DNA of 34,169 nucleotides from Promethearchaeota archaeon. GTDB lineage: Archaea; Asgardarchaeota; Lokiarchaeia; Sigynarchaeales; SOKP01. The position numbers and the translations under genes are program-made. The DNA lies in NCBI GenBank assembly GCA_014730295.1, contig WJIN01000056.1, forward strand, positions 1 to 34,169, read 5' to 3'. Of the stretch, positions 1 to 7,510 are shown piece by piece; position 1 is the stretch's first letter; each line of letters opens with the position of its first letter. Below the pieces are notes generated by a model. The model was not told the DNA's origin, did no database searches, and saw nothing but the letters and a program-made list of their open reading frames with translations.

Positions 1-66
1 AATATAATCATTTCCTAATCCATGAAATTTTTCAAACTTAAAATCTTGTAGAGTAACACTTTCCAT
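1..66 (-). CDS. dapF: Diaminopimelate epimerase, N-terminal fragment (runs off the left edge)
   Basis: Only the first 22 codons are present, read leftwards from an ATG at 64-66. The peptide contains FEKFHGLGNDYI, which matches the start of DapF, where the family has K-M-H-G-L-G-N-D-F/Y. DapF interconverts LL- and meso-diaminopimelate for lysine synthesis. The gene is divergent from the LeuC/LeuD-type pair and shares with it an intergenic stretch of about 215 bases, so both directions probably start there. No catalytic cysteine is visible because the fragment is too short. The match is brief, but the HGLGNDYI string is distinctive. Confidence 0.8.
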   Translation of the reverse strand, partial: MESVTLQDFKFEKFHGLGNDYI

Positions 67-282
67 ATTTTCAATTTTTCCTAGTAGTAGTATAATTTAT
101 TAAAAATAGTTCAAAAAAATTTCTATTATGGATTGAAACCTCTTCTCGAGTTTGCGATAAATAAAATTACCTCGCTAATCAATTAAGATGATGAGGGGTG
201 GGAAAGAATAAAAATTTAAGCAATTAATTATTTTCTAACTCAAAGATTTATCATTTAGAGAGTTTCTTGTTGAATTTGAAAA

Positions 283-1566
283 ATGGGACTTACCATAACT
301 GAAAAAATATTACGAGATCACGCCCAAAATGGCAATGTGGTGGCGGGAGATTTCATCTTTGCTGATATTGACAAATGTTTGGCAAATGATATAACGGCCC
401 CTATTGCAATTGATGTATTCGAAGAATTAGTAGAAGGGACTGAAAAGACTGTTTTTAACAACGAAAAAATCATTCTCACACCAGATCATTTTACTCCTAA
501 TAAAGATGTTGAATCTGCTCAGCAATGTAAAATTATGAGAGATTTTGCCCATAAATATAATATCGTGAATTATTTCGAGGTGGGAAGAGTCGGTATAGAA
601 CACTGTCTTATCCCCGAACAAGGATTAGTCGCACCTGGTGATCTATTTATAGGAGCTGACTCACATACTTGCACATATGGTGCTTTAGGCGCCTTTTCCA
701 CCGGTGTTGGTTCCACAGATTTGGGGGTTGCTATGGCATTAGGGAAATGTTGGTTGAAAATACCCGAAACAATAAAATTCATCTATTCGGGGAATTTAAA
801 TAAATGGGTTTCAGGAAAAGATTTGATCTTATATACTATTGGGCAAATCGGAGTCGATGGTGCCACATACAATGCAATGGAATTTGCAGGAGAAATTATA
901 GAGAACCTTTCAATGGCAAATCGATTTACTATGTGCAATATGACAATTGAGGCGGGAGGAAAAAATGGTATCATTGTCCCAGATAGTATTACTAAAGAAT
1001 ATGTGGACCAATTAGAATTAAATCAACATAAATTTTATACCAATGATGATGATGCGGAATACGAGGAAATTTACGAATTTAATTGCGCAGAAATCGAACC
1101 GCAAGTGGCATATCCACATCTTCCAGAGAACACAAAACCTATATCTGAAGTCCATAATGATAGAATTAAACTGAATCAAGTGGTAATAGGTTCATGCACT
1201 AATGGGAGATTGGAAGATTTAGAAATAGCCGCTTCTATATTCAAAAATCGACACATCCATCCAGACCTAAGGTGTATTATAATCCCAGGGACGCAAAAAG
1301 TCTATTTGGAGTCAATAAAACAAGGGTTTGTGGAAATGTTTCTTACGAGTGGAGCAATAGTCTCAACCCCAACATGTGGCCCTTGCCTAGGAGGTCATAT
1401 GGGAATTCTAGCTGCGGGGGAAAAAGCACTTTCTACGACAAATAGGAATTTCCTGGGACGCATGGGCCATGCTGAAAGTGAGATTTATCTTTCTAGCCCT
1501 GCTATTGCCGCAGCTTCCGCAATATCGGGTTATATTACATCCCCTGAATATCTTGACAATCCTTAA
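283..1566 (+). CDS. leuC: Aconitase-family hydro-lyase large subunit (3-isopropylmalate dehydratase / homoaconitase type)
   Basis: This is the large, iron-sulfur-binding subunit of a two-subunit hydro-lyase that isomerises 2-isopropylmalate (leucine path) or homocitrate-like acids. The 427-residue length fits the archaeal LeuC/AksD/HacA group. The three cluster ligands are visible: C305 in VIGSCTNGR, and C365 and C368 in TPTCGPCLGG. The motif GADSHTCTYGALGAFSTGVGS is also typical, and so is the C-terminal GHMGILAAGE. It is followed 35 bases later by its small subunit, so the two form an operon. No leuA or leuB lies in the window, so sequence alone does not separate isopropylmalate from homoaconitate as substrate. 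The family is certain; the substrate is not. Confidence 0.9.
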   Translation: MGLTITEKILRDHAQNGNVVAGDFIFADIDKCLANDITAPIAIDVFEELVEGTEKTVFNNEKIILTPDHFTPNKDVESAQQCKIMRDFAHKYNIVNYFEVGRVGIEHCLIPEQGLVAPGDLFIGADSHTCTYGALGAFSTGVGSTDLGVAMALGKCWLKIPETIKFIYSGNLNKWVSGKDLILYTIGQIGVDGATYNAMEFAGEIIENLSMANRFTMCNMTIEAGGKNGIIVPDSITKEYVDQLELNQHKFYTNDDDAEYEEIYEFNCAEIEPQVAYPHLPENTKPISEVHNDRIKLNQVVIGSCTNGRLEDLEIAASIFKNRHIHPDLRCIIIPGTQKVYLESIKQGFVEMFLTSGAIVSTPTCGPCLGGHMGILAAGEKALSTTNRNFLGRMGHAESEIYLSSPAIAAASAISGYITSPEYLDNP

Positions 1567-1601
1567 ACTATACAAAGAAAAATAAAAGTATTGAAAAAAA
1601 T

Positions 1602-2099
1602 ATGAATGGAATTGTATTAAAATATGAAGAAAAGAATATTAATACTGATCTGATAATTCCAGCACGATATCTGAACAAATCGGATCCTAAACACCTCGGA
1701 GAACATTGTATGGAAGATTTAGACCCCAATTTCCATAAAAGGAAAGAAAAGTTAAATGCATCTATATTGGTTGGAGGTGCAAACTTTGGAAGCGGTTCCA
1801 GTAGAGAGCAAGCACCTATTTCTCTCAAAGCGGCGGGAATAAAATGCATTATAGCTCCATATTTTGCAAGAATCTTTTTCCGCAATTCGATTAATATTGG
1901 GTTACCTATAATTGAATTTGAGGATATTTCCCAATTCTCAACTGGAGATCAGATAGAAATCTCCTTAGTGAAAGGTCTCATTAGAAATATCACTACTGAT
2001 GTGGAGTTTTCAATTAATAAAATGCCGCCTTTTCTCAGAGAGATAATCTCTGCGGATGGACTTATTAATTATGCCAGAAAGAAGATAATCGAAATATAA
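1602..2099 (+). CDS. leuD: Aconitase-family hydro-lyase small subunit (LeuD/HacB type)
   Basis: This is the swivelling small subunit that pairs with the upstream large subunit. The 165 residues match the archaeal small-subunit length. The conserved N-terminus NINTDLIIPARYLNKSDP and the core GANFGSGSSREQAP are present, followed by IIAPYFARIFFRNSINIGLP. The substrate-discriminating loop after the conserved Arg-Tyr-Leu reads YLNK (Y23-K26). This is neither the YLRT form I associate with methanogen homoaconitase nor the usual isopropylmalate forms. The ATG lies 35 bases after the large-subunit stop. dapF on the other strand suggests an amino-acid synthesis neighbourhood, which favours leucine or lysine precursors over coenzyme B, but this is inference. 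Confidence 0.88.
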   Translation: MNGIVLKYEEKNINTDLIIPARYLNKSDPKHLGEHCMEDLDPNFHKRKEKLNASILVGGANFGSGSSREQAPISLKAAGIKCIIAPYFARIFFRNSINIGLPIIEFEDISQFSTGDQIEISLVKGLIRNITTDVEFSINKMPPFLREIISADGLINYARKKIIEI

Positions 2100-2156
2100 A
2101 TATATATAAAAATTATTTAGTATTAACAAAGCGGTTATTAATTATTTTTAGGAAAA

Positions 2157-2693
2157 ATGAAAAAGCGTATATTGGTAGTTGTCTTATTTATCTTACTCTT
2201 ATTTATTCCCTTTGGTCATGTGAAAGCTTTTGAAGATGCCGTTGAGATAGAAGAAAACTCTCCTGTTTTTTATTTGTTTAGCTTGGAGAAAGATGCGCCT
2301 CTCAATAATATCAAAATAGATTTTTCAAGGGAAAAAAAAGGGAATATCTCTGTTTTCCTTTTTGATAGGCGACCGATGAGTAGTTATATCACTCCAAATC
2401 AAACCTTAGATGATGCGATCTATTTAGATTCAATAAATTATACTGAATCAGAGACCCCATCACTGAATATAACCGCATCTGAGGCGAAAATCTACTACCT
2501 CGAGATTCTTATTTTTGTAAATGGGTCTGATATTTTATATGTTCAATCGACTAAAGAATTATCTCGCTATTATCTTCCCAATATTCCCGGATTTCCATTT
2601 GCGATTATATTTGGCACAATTCTAATATCAATATCAATCCTATTCCTTGCTAAAAAAAGCAAACTCAAAATTTCCATGAACTATATTTTTTAA
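2157..2693 (+). CDS. Secreted, C-terminally membrane-anchored protein of unknown function
   Basis: I do not recognise the family. Residues 1-25 look like a signal peptide (KKR, then a run of V, L, I and F, ending near VKA). The middle, about residues 26-140, is a polar, beta-rich ectodomain with several N-x-S/T sequons, including NIS, NQT, NYT, NIT and NGS. These would be N-glycosylation sites on the outer face of an archaeal membrane. A second hydrophobic stretch at about 147-165 is followed by lysines, so the C-terminus would sit inside. The gene starts 57 bases after leuD on the same strand, but nothing links their functions. The topology call is fairly secure; the role is unknown. Confidence 0.6.
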   Translation: MKKRILVVVLFILLLFIPFGHVKAFEDAVEIEENSPVFYLFSLEKDAPLNNIKIDFSREKKGNISVFLFDRRPMSSYITPNQTLDDAIYLDSINYTESETPSLNITASEAKIYYLEILIFVNGSDILYVQSTKELSRYYLPNIPGFPFAIIFGTILISISILFLAKKSKLKISMNYIF

Positions 2694-2768
2694 ATATTAT
2701 ACTATACCTTTTAAACTATTTTTTATTACTTTTCCGTAGTACAATTTTGTAAAAAAAGTGATTTTAAG

Positions 2769-3551
2769 ATGGCGAAATTAAGTAAAAAACAGTATCTTCA
2801 AATTGGAAACATAATTGCCGTAATTGCAACTATTGCAATTAATTTATTAGCGAATATTGTTCCATTTGGTGGGAACACAACAGGTGATTTAGCTGAAAAT
2901 TATCCGAATTTATTTGTCCCTGCTGGTTATGTCTTCTCTATTTGGTTTATTATATACGTACTAATTGTCATTTTTGCTTTTTATCAAGCAAAAGATCTCT
3001 TCAAATCAGAGAAGGAGGACTTACCATTTATCGAAAAAATCAGCATTTTTTTCATAATTGGGAGTCTTGGCAATATTTTATGGATATTTTTCTGGCATTA
3101 TGAAGTTGTGATAGGTGCGATGATTTCAATACTAATCTTGTTCATTTCTTTGCTCATTATCTACGTGAATTTAGAAATTGGAATTTCAGAGGCTCCGAGA
3201 AATGAGAAATTATATGTTCACTTACCTATAAGTGTGTATTTTGGATGGCTTACAGTAGCGACAGTGGCTCAGATCGTCGCTCTTTTGGTTGATTTAGGCG
3301 TTCCTAGCTTGGGGCTACTCGCAGAATTATTGACGGTTGTCGTGATAGTTGTTGTACTATTGCTCGCTCTCATAAACCTTTATACTAGAGAGGATATTGC
3401 ATATAATTTAGTTATTGTGTGGGCTTCTATTGGGATATTTGTAAAACAATTGCCTTCAAATCTATTAGTTTCTATTACTGCCCTAATAGCAGCTCTCATC
3501 GTTGGTATTTACATCATTTATTTAGTCTACAACAATTACATTAAAAAATAG
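2769..3551 (+). CDS. TspO/MBR-like tryptophan-rich sensory membrane protein
   Basis: The 260 residues form about eight hydrophobic segments, near 9-30, 50-74, 89-109, 112-133, 149-172, 178-200, 208-225 and 230-254. Two motifs point to the distant TspO/MBR-like group often called tryptophan-rich sensory proteins. They are PAGYVFSIWFIIYVL in the second segment (compare PAGYTFSIWGVIY) and YFGWLTVATVAQ in the fifth. Canonical TspO has five helices and about 160 residues, so this is the longer form. TspO proteins bind tetrapyrroles or lipids, but that ligand should not be assumed here. The gene is preceded by a short AT-rich gap and followed by a strong T tract, so it is probably transcribed alone or with the preceding gene. 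Confidence 0.65.
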   Translation: MAKLSKKQYLQIGNIIAVIATIAINLLANIVPFGGNTTGDLAENYPNLFVPAGYVFSIWFIIYVLIVIFAFYQAKDLFKSEKEDLPFIEKISIFFIIGSLGNILWIFFWHYEVVIGAMISILILFISLLIIYVNLEIGISEAPRNEKLYVHLPISVYFGWLTVATVAQIVALLVDLGVPSLGLLAELLTVVVIVVVLLLALINLYTREDIAYNLVIVWASIGIFVKQLPSNLLVSITALIAALIVGIYIIYLVYNNYIKK

Positions 3552-3581
3552 AAATATGGGAAAATCTAATTCTACTAAATT

Positions 3582-3600
3582 CTTTTTCTTTTTTTCTTTT
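3582..3600 (+). terminator. Poly-T terminator after the TspO-like gene
   Basis: About 30 bases past the stop codon is a pyrimidine tract made almost only of T (three T runs separated by single C). T tracts on the non-template strand are the main archaeal termination signal. There is no obvious stem before it. Confidence 0.45.
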
Positions 3601-3782
3601 GAAGAATAATTACCTATTTAGTATCTATTGCCGGTAATTTCAATAAAGATTGGTTCAATCTAGAAGTCTGAAATCAATATTTAATATAGGGGTAAAAAGA
3701 ATGACTTATAAGCTAGATACCCTATTATTATTCTCTTAATTATTTTAGTATTGTTTATCGACCAAGCACTTTTTTATTTTTA

Positions 3783-3926
3783 CTAATATTCAATCTCAGC
3801 AATAATTTCTGGATCTCCGCTCTCGGGATTATCCTCTACAATAATGTCGAGTTTGTATCCCTCATTATTGAGTTCAGTTTTCACATTACTTAGATTGATA
3901 TATGTGCAATTCCCCTTAACAAACAC
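3783..3926 (-). pseudogene. Short protein-like frame, possible gene remnant
   Basis: A GTG at 3924-3926 opens a 47-codon frame; the frame itself is open back to a TGA at 3954-3956. The peptide is protein-like, with alternating beta segments and an acidic C-terminus (DIIVEDNPESGDPEIIAEIEY in part). There is no ATG and no clear ribosome binding site. A second short frame just upstream on the same strand ends at the TAA beside it. This looks more like the tail of a broken gene than a functional microprotein. I do not recognise the family. Confidence 0.3.
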
Positions 3927-4412
3927 TATTTTATCCTTTGTACTAATCTTATTTCACCACTTTTTTTATCTTAACAACCCACTTATATGAAATGATGTTA
4001 CACCAAAATCCTCCAATCATTTCTTAAGCGTGAGTAATGCCTAATTTCCTTAGTTCCTAAAAAAAAGGGTAACCTTTTAAACATTTCAATATCTCACAAA
4101 GATCTATTCAATATATGGAACAGAATGAAATATGTAAAAATTTATAAAGGAGGAATAAGCCAACTAAAAGAATTCATACTATTCTGATCACATGACTTTT
4201 TAAGGACATTATCGAATTTCGTAAATCACAAAAGGTTCAGCTTTTCAAAAGCACTAAAAATTCCCAATTCCTTAAAGTCGTGATCTTGCTTCAACGATCA
4301 ATTTTATATTTCATTCTTCAATTTCTTAACTATACCTATTACTATAACAAATAACAATAAAAAGTGATGAGAAATTTCTTTCGAAGAGTTATCTAAAGAA
4401 TTAGCAAAGCTC

Positions 4413-5579
4413 ATGGAAGATACGAAAGAGCTCGAGCTTAAGGATGTAGATTTATTCGCTGAATATTTAGAGTTTCAAATGCTTCCTACTATCGTCGCAT
4501 CGGCAGCACAAGCCGCGGGCTTACCCGCACCCGGTAAACTTGGAAAAGCAGAGTGGACGTCAAAAAAATTTAAATTAGAGGTGCAATATCCTGGAGAAAT
4601 CGAGACAATTCAATTCATCCGATCCAATGGGACAACATGTACCATCGGTGGCGAAAAAGTCCCTCCATTTTATAGTTTTTTGGGAATGGGTAAACAGAAT
4701 CCTCATCCTCCCTTAATTACTTATGATGTATTTGATATGGGGGATAAGATGATGCTCCCAAAACCCATCAAGAACGAATATAAAGATGTATTGGGTAATC
4801 CTGCCGAATGGGCTAAGTTTGCGGTTGATAAGTTTGGTGCGGAATGTATCACATTTCACTCGTTAGGAATTGACCCGGGAACACTTGATTGGCCAGTCTC
4901 AAAATCTAAGGAACTTTTTGAGGATGTTCTTCAAGCGGTAGATGTACCCGTTATTATTGGTTGTTCTGGAAACAAGGAAAAGGATGTAGAGATGTTTAAG
5001 GAGCTTGCAGCTATGTCTGAAGATGATGTTTTAATGCTTTCGGCAGCTGATAAGGCTACATGGGAGGAAGTTATCCCACTCGCAGTTAAATACGATCATA
5101 ACTGCCTTTTATGGACTTCCCTCGACTTAAACAATCAGATTAAGATGAATAAAGATGCGCTCGAATTAGGCCTTCCCCGCAATCGGATTGTTATGGACCC
5201 AACCTGTGCTACTCTGGGGTATGGAATGGAATATAGTTTCAGCATCTATCAGAGAATGAGGATGGCTGGACTCTTGGGTGAAGAAGATTTAGCCTACCCA
5301 ATTAGTGGTGGTACAACAAACGCATGGGGTGCTCGTGAAGCATGGATGAGTGAGAAAAAGACTCCAAGCGATTGGGGAGCGAGAGAATACAGAGGTCCAA
5401 TTTGGGAAATCTTGAATGCGCTGAGTTTATCGCTTGTAGGACTTGACCTCGCAATGATGTTCCATCCAATATCAGCGAAGCATATGAAGGACATCACAAC
5501 ACAGTTCTTCGCAGAGATGCCAGAGACATTAGAAGATATGGGCTACTATGACTGGGTATCTGGTCAGATGAAGCGTTAA
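4413..5579 (+). CDS. cdhD: CODH/ACS complex delta subunit (corrinoid iron-sulfur protein small subunit)
   Basis: CdhD is the small subunit of the corrinoid protein that carries the methyl group between tetrahydropterin and acetyl-CoA synthase in the Wood-Ljungdahl pathway. Family hallmarks are YPGEIETIQF, the stretch PPLITYDVFDMGDKMMLPKP, EWAKFAVDKFGAECITFH, and a TIM-barrel end with DPTCATLGYGMEY and ISGGTTNAWGAREAWM. The other complex subunits (CdhA, B, C, E) are not in the window, so the gene is separated from its usual cluster. The listed ATG gives 388 residues. However, 14 well-formed codons precede it in frame (4371-4412), and an ATG at 4367 would join them if one base were removed. The real N-terminus may therefore lie further upstream. 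A T-rich tract follows the stop. Confidence 0.9.
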   Translation: MEDTKELELKDVDLFAEYLEFQMLPTIVASAAQAAGLPAPGKLGKAEWTSKKFKLEVQYPGEIETIQFIRSNGTTCTIGGEKVPPFYSFLGMGKQNPHPPLITYDVFDMGDKMMLPKPIKNEYKDVLGNPAEWAKFAVDKFGAECITFHSLGIDPGTLDWPVSKSKELFEDVLQAVDVPVIIGCSGNKEKDVEMFKELAAMSEDDVLMLSAADKATWEEVIPLAVKYDHNCLLWTSLDLNNQIKMNKDALELGLPRNRIVMDPTCATLGYGMEYSFSIYQRMRMAGLLGEEDLAYPISGGTTNAWGAREAWMSEKKTPSDWGAREYRGPIWEILNALSLSLVGLDLAMMFHPISAKHMKDITTQFFAEMPETLEDMGYYDWVSGQMKR

Positions 5580-5580
5580 A

Positions 5581-5609
5581 TTTTATTTTCCTTTTTTTAC
5601 TTTTTTCTG
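5581..5609 (+). terminator. T-rich terminator after cdhD
   Basis: Directly after the cdhD stop are three T runs (four, seven and six T) separated by A or C. This fits an archaeal poly-T terminator for the single-gene cdhD transcript. Confidence 0.45.
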
Positions 5610-5723
5610 TAAATACTAATTTTAATATGATGTTTCATCCATAGAAAAATCAATATTTCGGTCTCTTTCTGATTAATTTAAAGGTTTTCTAATATTTTAT
5701 AGAATATTGTAGATATACATTTC

Positions 5724-5816
5724 ATGAAAACTTTAGAGGAACAGCTTCTTTGTTTTGCTGGAATGAAAAGAAATGAAGCTAAGGTTAAAACTTTACTTAT
5801 AAAGAATAAATTTTGA
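5724..5816 (+). pseudogene. 30-codon frame resembling the start of a TrmB-type regulator
   Basis: An ATG at 5724 opens a 30-codon frame ending in TGA. The part AGMKRNEAKVKTLL resembles the first helix of TrmB-like winged-helix regulators, where the usual form is GLTENEAKVYLALL. The rest of such a protein is missing: after the TGA the same frame continues only 14 codons to another stop. It could be a remnant of a regulator, or chance. Weakly supported. Confidence 0.2.
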
Positions 5817-5845
5817 ATTGAAATTCGTGGATTTTATCAAAGTAT

Positions 5846-6070
5846 TTATGATTTTTGAATTTTCAGAAAGTAGGTTTCACCATTGATTTTATGATCCACT
5901 ACATCGTGTCCTTCTTTTTCGGCAAAGCGTTTTATATTTTCTGAAGCTTCTGCAAAATCCCCTGTTATTTCGAGGATATCTCCTGAACTTAATTCTTTTA
6001 ATTTCCTTTTCGTTTGTGCCACAGGCATCGGGCATACCATCCCTTCACATTTTAATTCATAATTAGTCAT
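5846..6070 (-). CDS. tusA: TusA-family sulfur carrier
   Basis: TusA-like proteins carry a persulfide sulfur on a conserved cysteine. The motif is visible as CEGMVCPMPVAQTKRKL, with the Cys-Pro-x-Pro core that defines the family, in a compact protein of 74 residues. An ATG six codons upstream is in frame. I chose the inner ATG because GGAGGG sits nine bases before it, a near-perfect ribosome binding site that overlaps the outer ATG. The gene follows the DsrE-like gene by 29 bases on the same strand, so the two are almost certainly co-transcribed. The partner reaction is unknown here: thiolation, sulfur oxidation or redox relay are all possible. Confidence 0.85.
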   Translation of the reverse strand: MTNYELKCEGMVCPMPVAQTKRKLKELSSGDILEITGDFAEASENIKRFAEKEGHDVVDHKINGETYFLKIQKS

Positions 6071-6080
6071 TATTTTTTTT

Positions 6081-6086
6081 CCCTCC
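6081..6086 (-). promoter_or_regulatory. Shine-Dalgarno site that decides the tusA start
   Basis: On the minus strand GGAGGG lies nine bases before the ATG at 6068-6070 and overlaps the alternative in-frame ATG at 6086-6088. It supports the shorter 74-residue TusA. Most genes in this window have no such site, so it suggests that tusA is translated from inside a dsrE-tusA message. Confidence 0.55.
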
Positions 6087-6099
6087 ATATGAAGTTTTA

Positions 6100-6459
6100 T
6101 TAACTAAATAATATTTTATCTGCGTTTATAGACATCTCTAAAAAGCCGTGCATTGTGGTTTTTTCAATCCCTTCCATTAATTCCTCCTCTCCGACTCCTC
6201 TTGCTTTCATGCATACACCGCATGCTTTAACGTTCGCTCCTTCTTCTATTACGTCTCTCAACCACTTTCCCACATTATCATAGCTTGATGGATCTTGCCC
6301 TTTTTTCCCAACAAAAATTCCATCCTCTACTAAAAAAATGTTCACTTTATGACCGTCTAATAAAGCGGTATAAGCGAAACGTAACATGGTATAGGGTCTT
6401 TCTTTAGTGTAGGCCCCATCTCCAATTGCTATGGTGAAAATTTGTTGATCTTCCGTCAT
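6100..6459 (-). CDS. DsrE-family sulfur-relay protein
   Basis: The 119-residue length and fold pattern fit DsrE/TusD-like proteins, which form oligomers and pass sulfur to or from TusA. The N-terminus is a beta strand followed by the region that begins GDGAYTKERPYTMLRFA. The middle carries FLVEDGIFVGKKGQ, common in archaeal DsrE proteins. A paired cysteine motif, ACGVCMKARGV, sits near residues 79-89, the usual place of the reactive cysteine. It is the first gene of a two-gene unit with tusA and is divergent from a LysR-type regulator. No dsrAB, tusB/C or heterodisulfide reductase genes are nearby, so the pathway it serves cannot be read from context. Confidence 0.8.
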   Translation of the reverse strand: MTEDQQIFTIAIGDGAYTKERPYTMLRFAYTALLDGHKVNIFLVEDGIFVGKKGQDPSSYDNVGKWLRDVIEEGANVKACGVCMKARGVGEEELMEGIEKTTMHGFLEMSINADKILFS

Positions 6460-6532
6460 TTTTTAGTTTCCTGACATATTTTTATGAGTATAATAAATGA
6501 AACCTTCGGGAATTTATTAATATTTTCGTAAT

Positions 6533-6557
6533 AATTTATTTATAGTTTCGATAAATT
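6533..6557. promoter_or_regulatory. Candidate LysR operator between the regulator and dsrE-tusA
   Basis: A perfect 7-base inverted repeat AATTTAT, 11-base spacer, ATAAATT lies 54 bases before the regulator start. It has the T-N11-A form of LysR boxes. A second T-N11-A palindrome, TTATTA-N9-TAATAA, lies just left of it at 6514-6534. Both are AT-rich, so chance is possible, but the position in the divergent gap is right for autoregulation and control of dsrE-tusA. Confidence 0.35.
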
Positions 6558-6610
6558 AATTAAATAGCAAAATATTTTTTCAATCAGAAAAAACTTATAA
6601 TTGATTAGTT

Positions 6611-7510
6611 GTGAATATCGAATATATCAGAAATTTCATTGGACTTACTAAATATAAAAGCTTCTCAGAATTAGCGAATACTATATCCATCTCTCAGAGT
6701 ACTCTCTCTCATAGGATTTCCCAATTGGAAGAGGAACTTGGAAATGTACGATTAATCCATAGAACAACAAAATCATTTGAATTAACCCAGCAAGGGAAAA
6801 TTTTTTTGGAATATGCGCAAAAAATTATTTCCTTGTATGACAAAGTAATTCAAGAGTTAAACGTATTTGGGGATGGTATTATTGAAGAAATCACCATAAC
6901 TACCTCCAAATTACCAGGATCCCAGATCCTTCCAAAATATATTGCTCACTTTAAGAGTCAAAATCCCCGCGTTAGTTTCAAAACCCTTATCAATAATTCT
7001 AAGAAGTCGATCAATTTATTGAAGAAAGGCAGCGTAGATTTTGGGGGTGTTGGCAGTTTTATGGAGAATGAAAAAGACCAATTCGATTTCATAGAGATAG
7101 GTGAGGATGAGATGTTTTTTATTTGTTCCCCGAACCATGAACTTATCCAGCATGGGGATAAAGAGGTGAGTTTCGATCAACTCAAAAAATATCCGTTTAT
7201 TTCACGCGAGCTTGGATCTGGTACCAGATACACGTTCGAGAAGAAATTCCCGAGGAGTAATGAACTTAAGGTAAAATTAGAAATAAACGATAATGATTCT
7301 ATTATCTCTGCTGTAAGCGGGAGTGAATATATCTCGGTCTTGAGCAAGAAGATTGCTCAAAAAGCTGAAGATGCTGGTATAATTTCCATCCTACGCTTGA
7401 AAGACTATCCCACAATCGCCAGACGAGAGATTTTTTTTTTGAAAGTAAAAAATAAAAACTATAGTAAATTGAAAAATAAATTTTGGAATTACTTGAAGAA
7501 TTCTCTGTAG
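6611..7510 (+). CDS. LysR-family transcriptional regulator
   Basis: The 299 residues have the standard LysR layout: a winged helix-turn-helix at 1-65 and a two-lobed ligand-binding domain from about 90. The DNA-binding part is clear in FSELANTISISQSTLSHRI followed by SQLEEELG and HRTTKSFELTQQG. The effector domain shows KLPGSQILPKYIAHFK and SVDFGGVGSF. The start is a GTG; no strong ribosome binding site precedes it. It is divergent from dsrE-tusA, the classic arrangement for a LysR protein and its target, so a sulfur-related ligand is a reasonable guess. Its stop codon abuts the stop of the convergent gene with no spacer. Confidence 0.88.
   Translation: MNIEYIRNFIGLTKYKSFSELANTISISQSTLSHRISQLEEELGNVRLIHRTTKSFELTQQGKIFLEYAQKIISLYDKVIQELNVFGDGIIEEITITTSKLPGSQILPKYIAHFKSQNPRVSFKTLINNSKKSINLLKKGSVDFGGVGSFMENEKDQFDFIEIGEDEMFFICSPNHELIQHGDKEVSFDQLKKYPFISRELGSGTRYTFEKKFPRSNELKVKLEINDNDSIISAVSGSEYISVLSKKIAQKAEDAGIISILRLKDYPTIARREIFFLKVKNKNYSKLKNKFWNYLKNSL

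Larger units (their letters stand above)
3552..4412. other. Gene-poor 860-base intergenic stretch
   Basis: No long gene is present. Apart from the T tract at its left end, it holds one short protein-like frame on the minus strand (3783-3953, listed separately). It also holds an isolated Shine-Dalgarno-like AAAGGAGG at 4146-4153 with a TATA-like element before it but no usable start codon after it. The far right holds the probable true N-terminus of cdhD, out of frame (see 4367-4412). I see no tRNA, repeat array or insertion sequence. Confidence 0.5.

Noticed and set aside
131..139. GATTGAAAC, like the end of some CRISPR repeats
   Set aside because: It occurs once, with no second copy at spacer distance and no cas genes in the window.
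4146..4153. Strong Shine-Dalgarno-like AAAGGAGG in the gap before cdhD
   Set aside because: No ATG, GTG or TTG lies at a useful distance with an open frame behind it.
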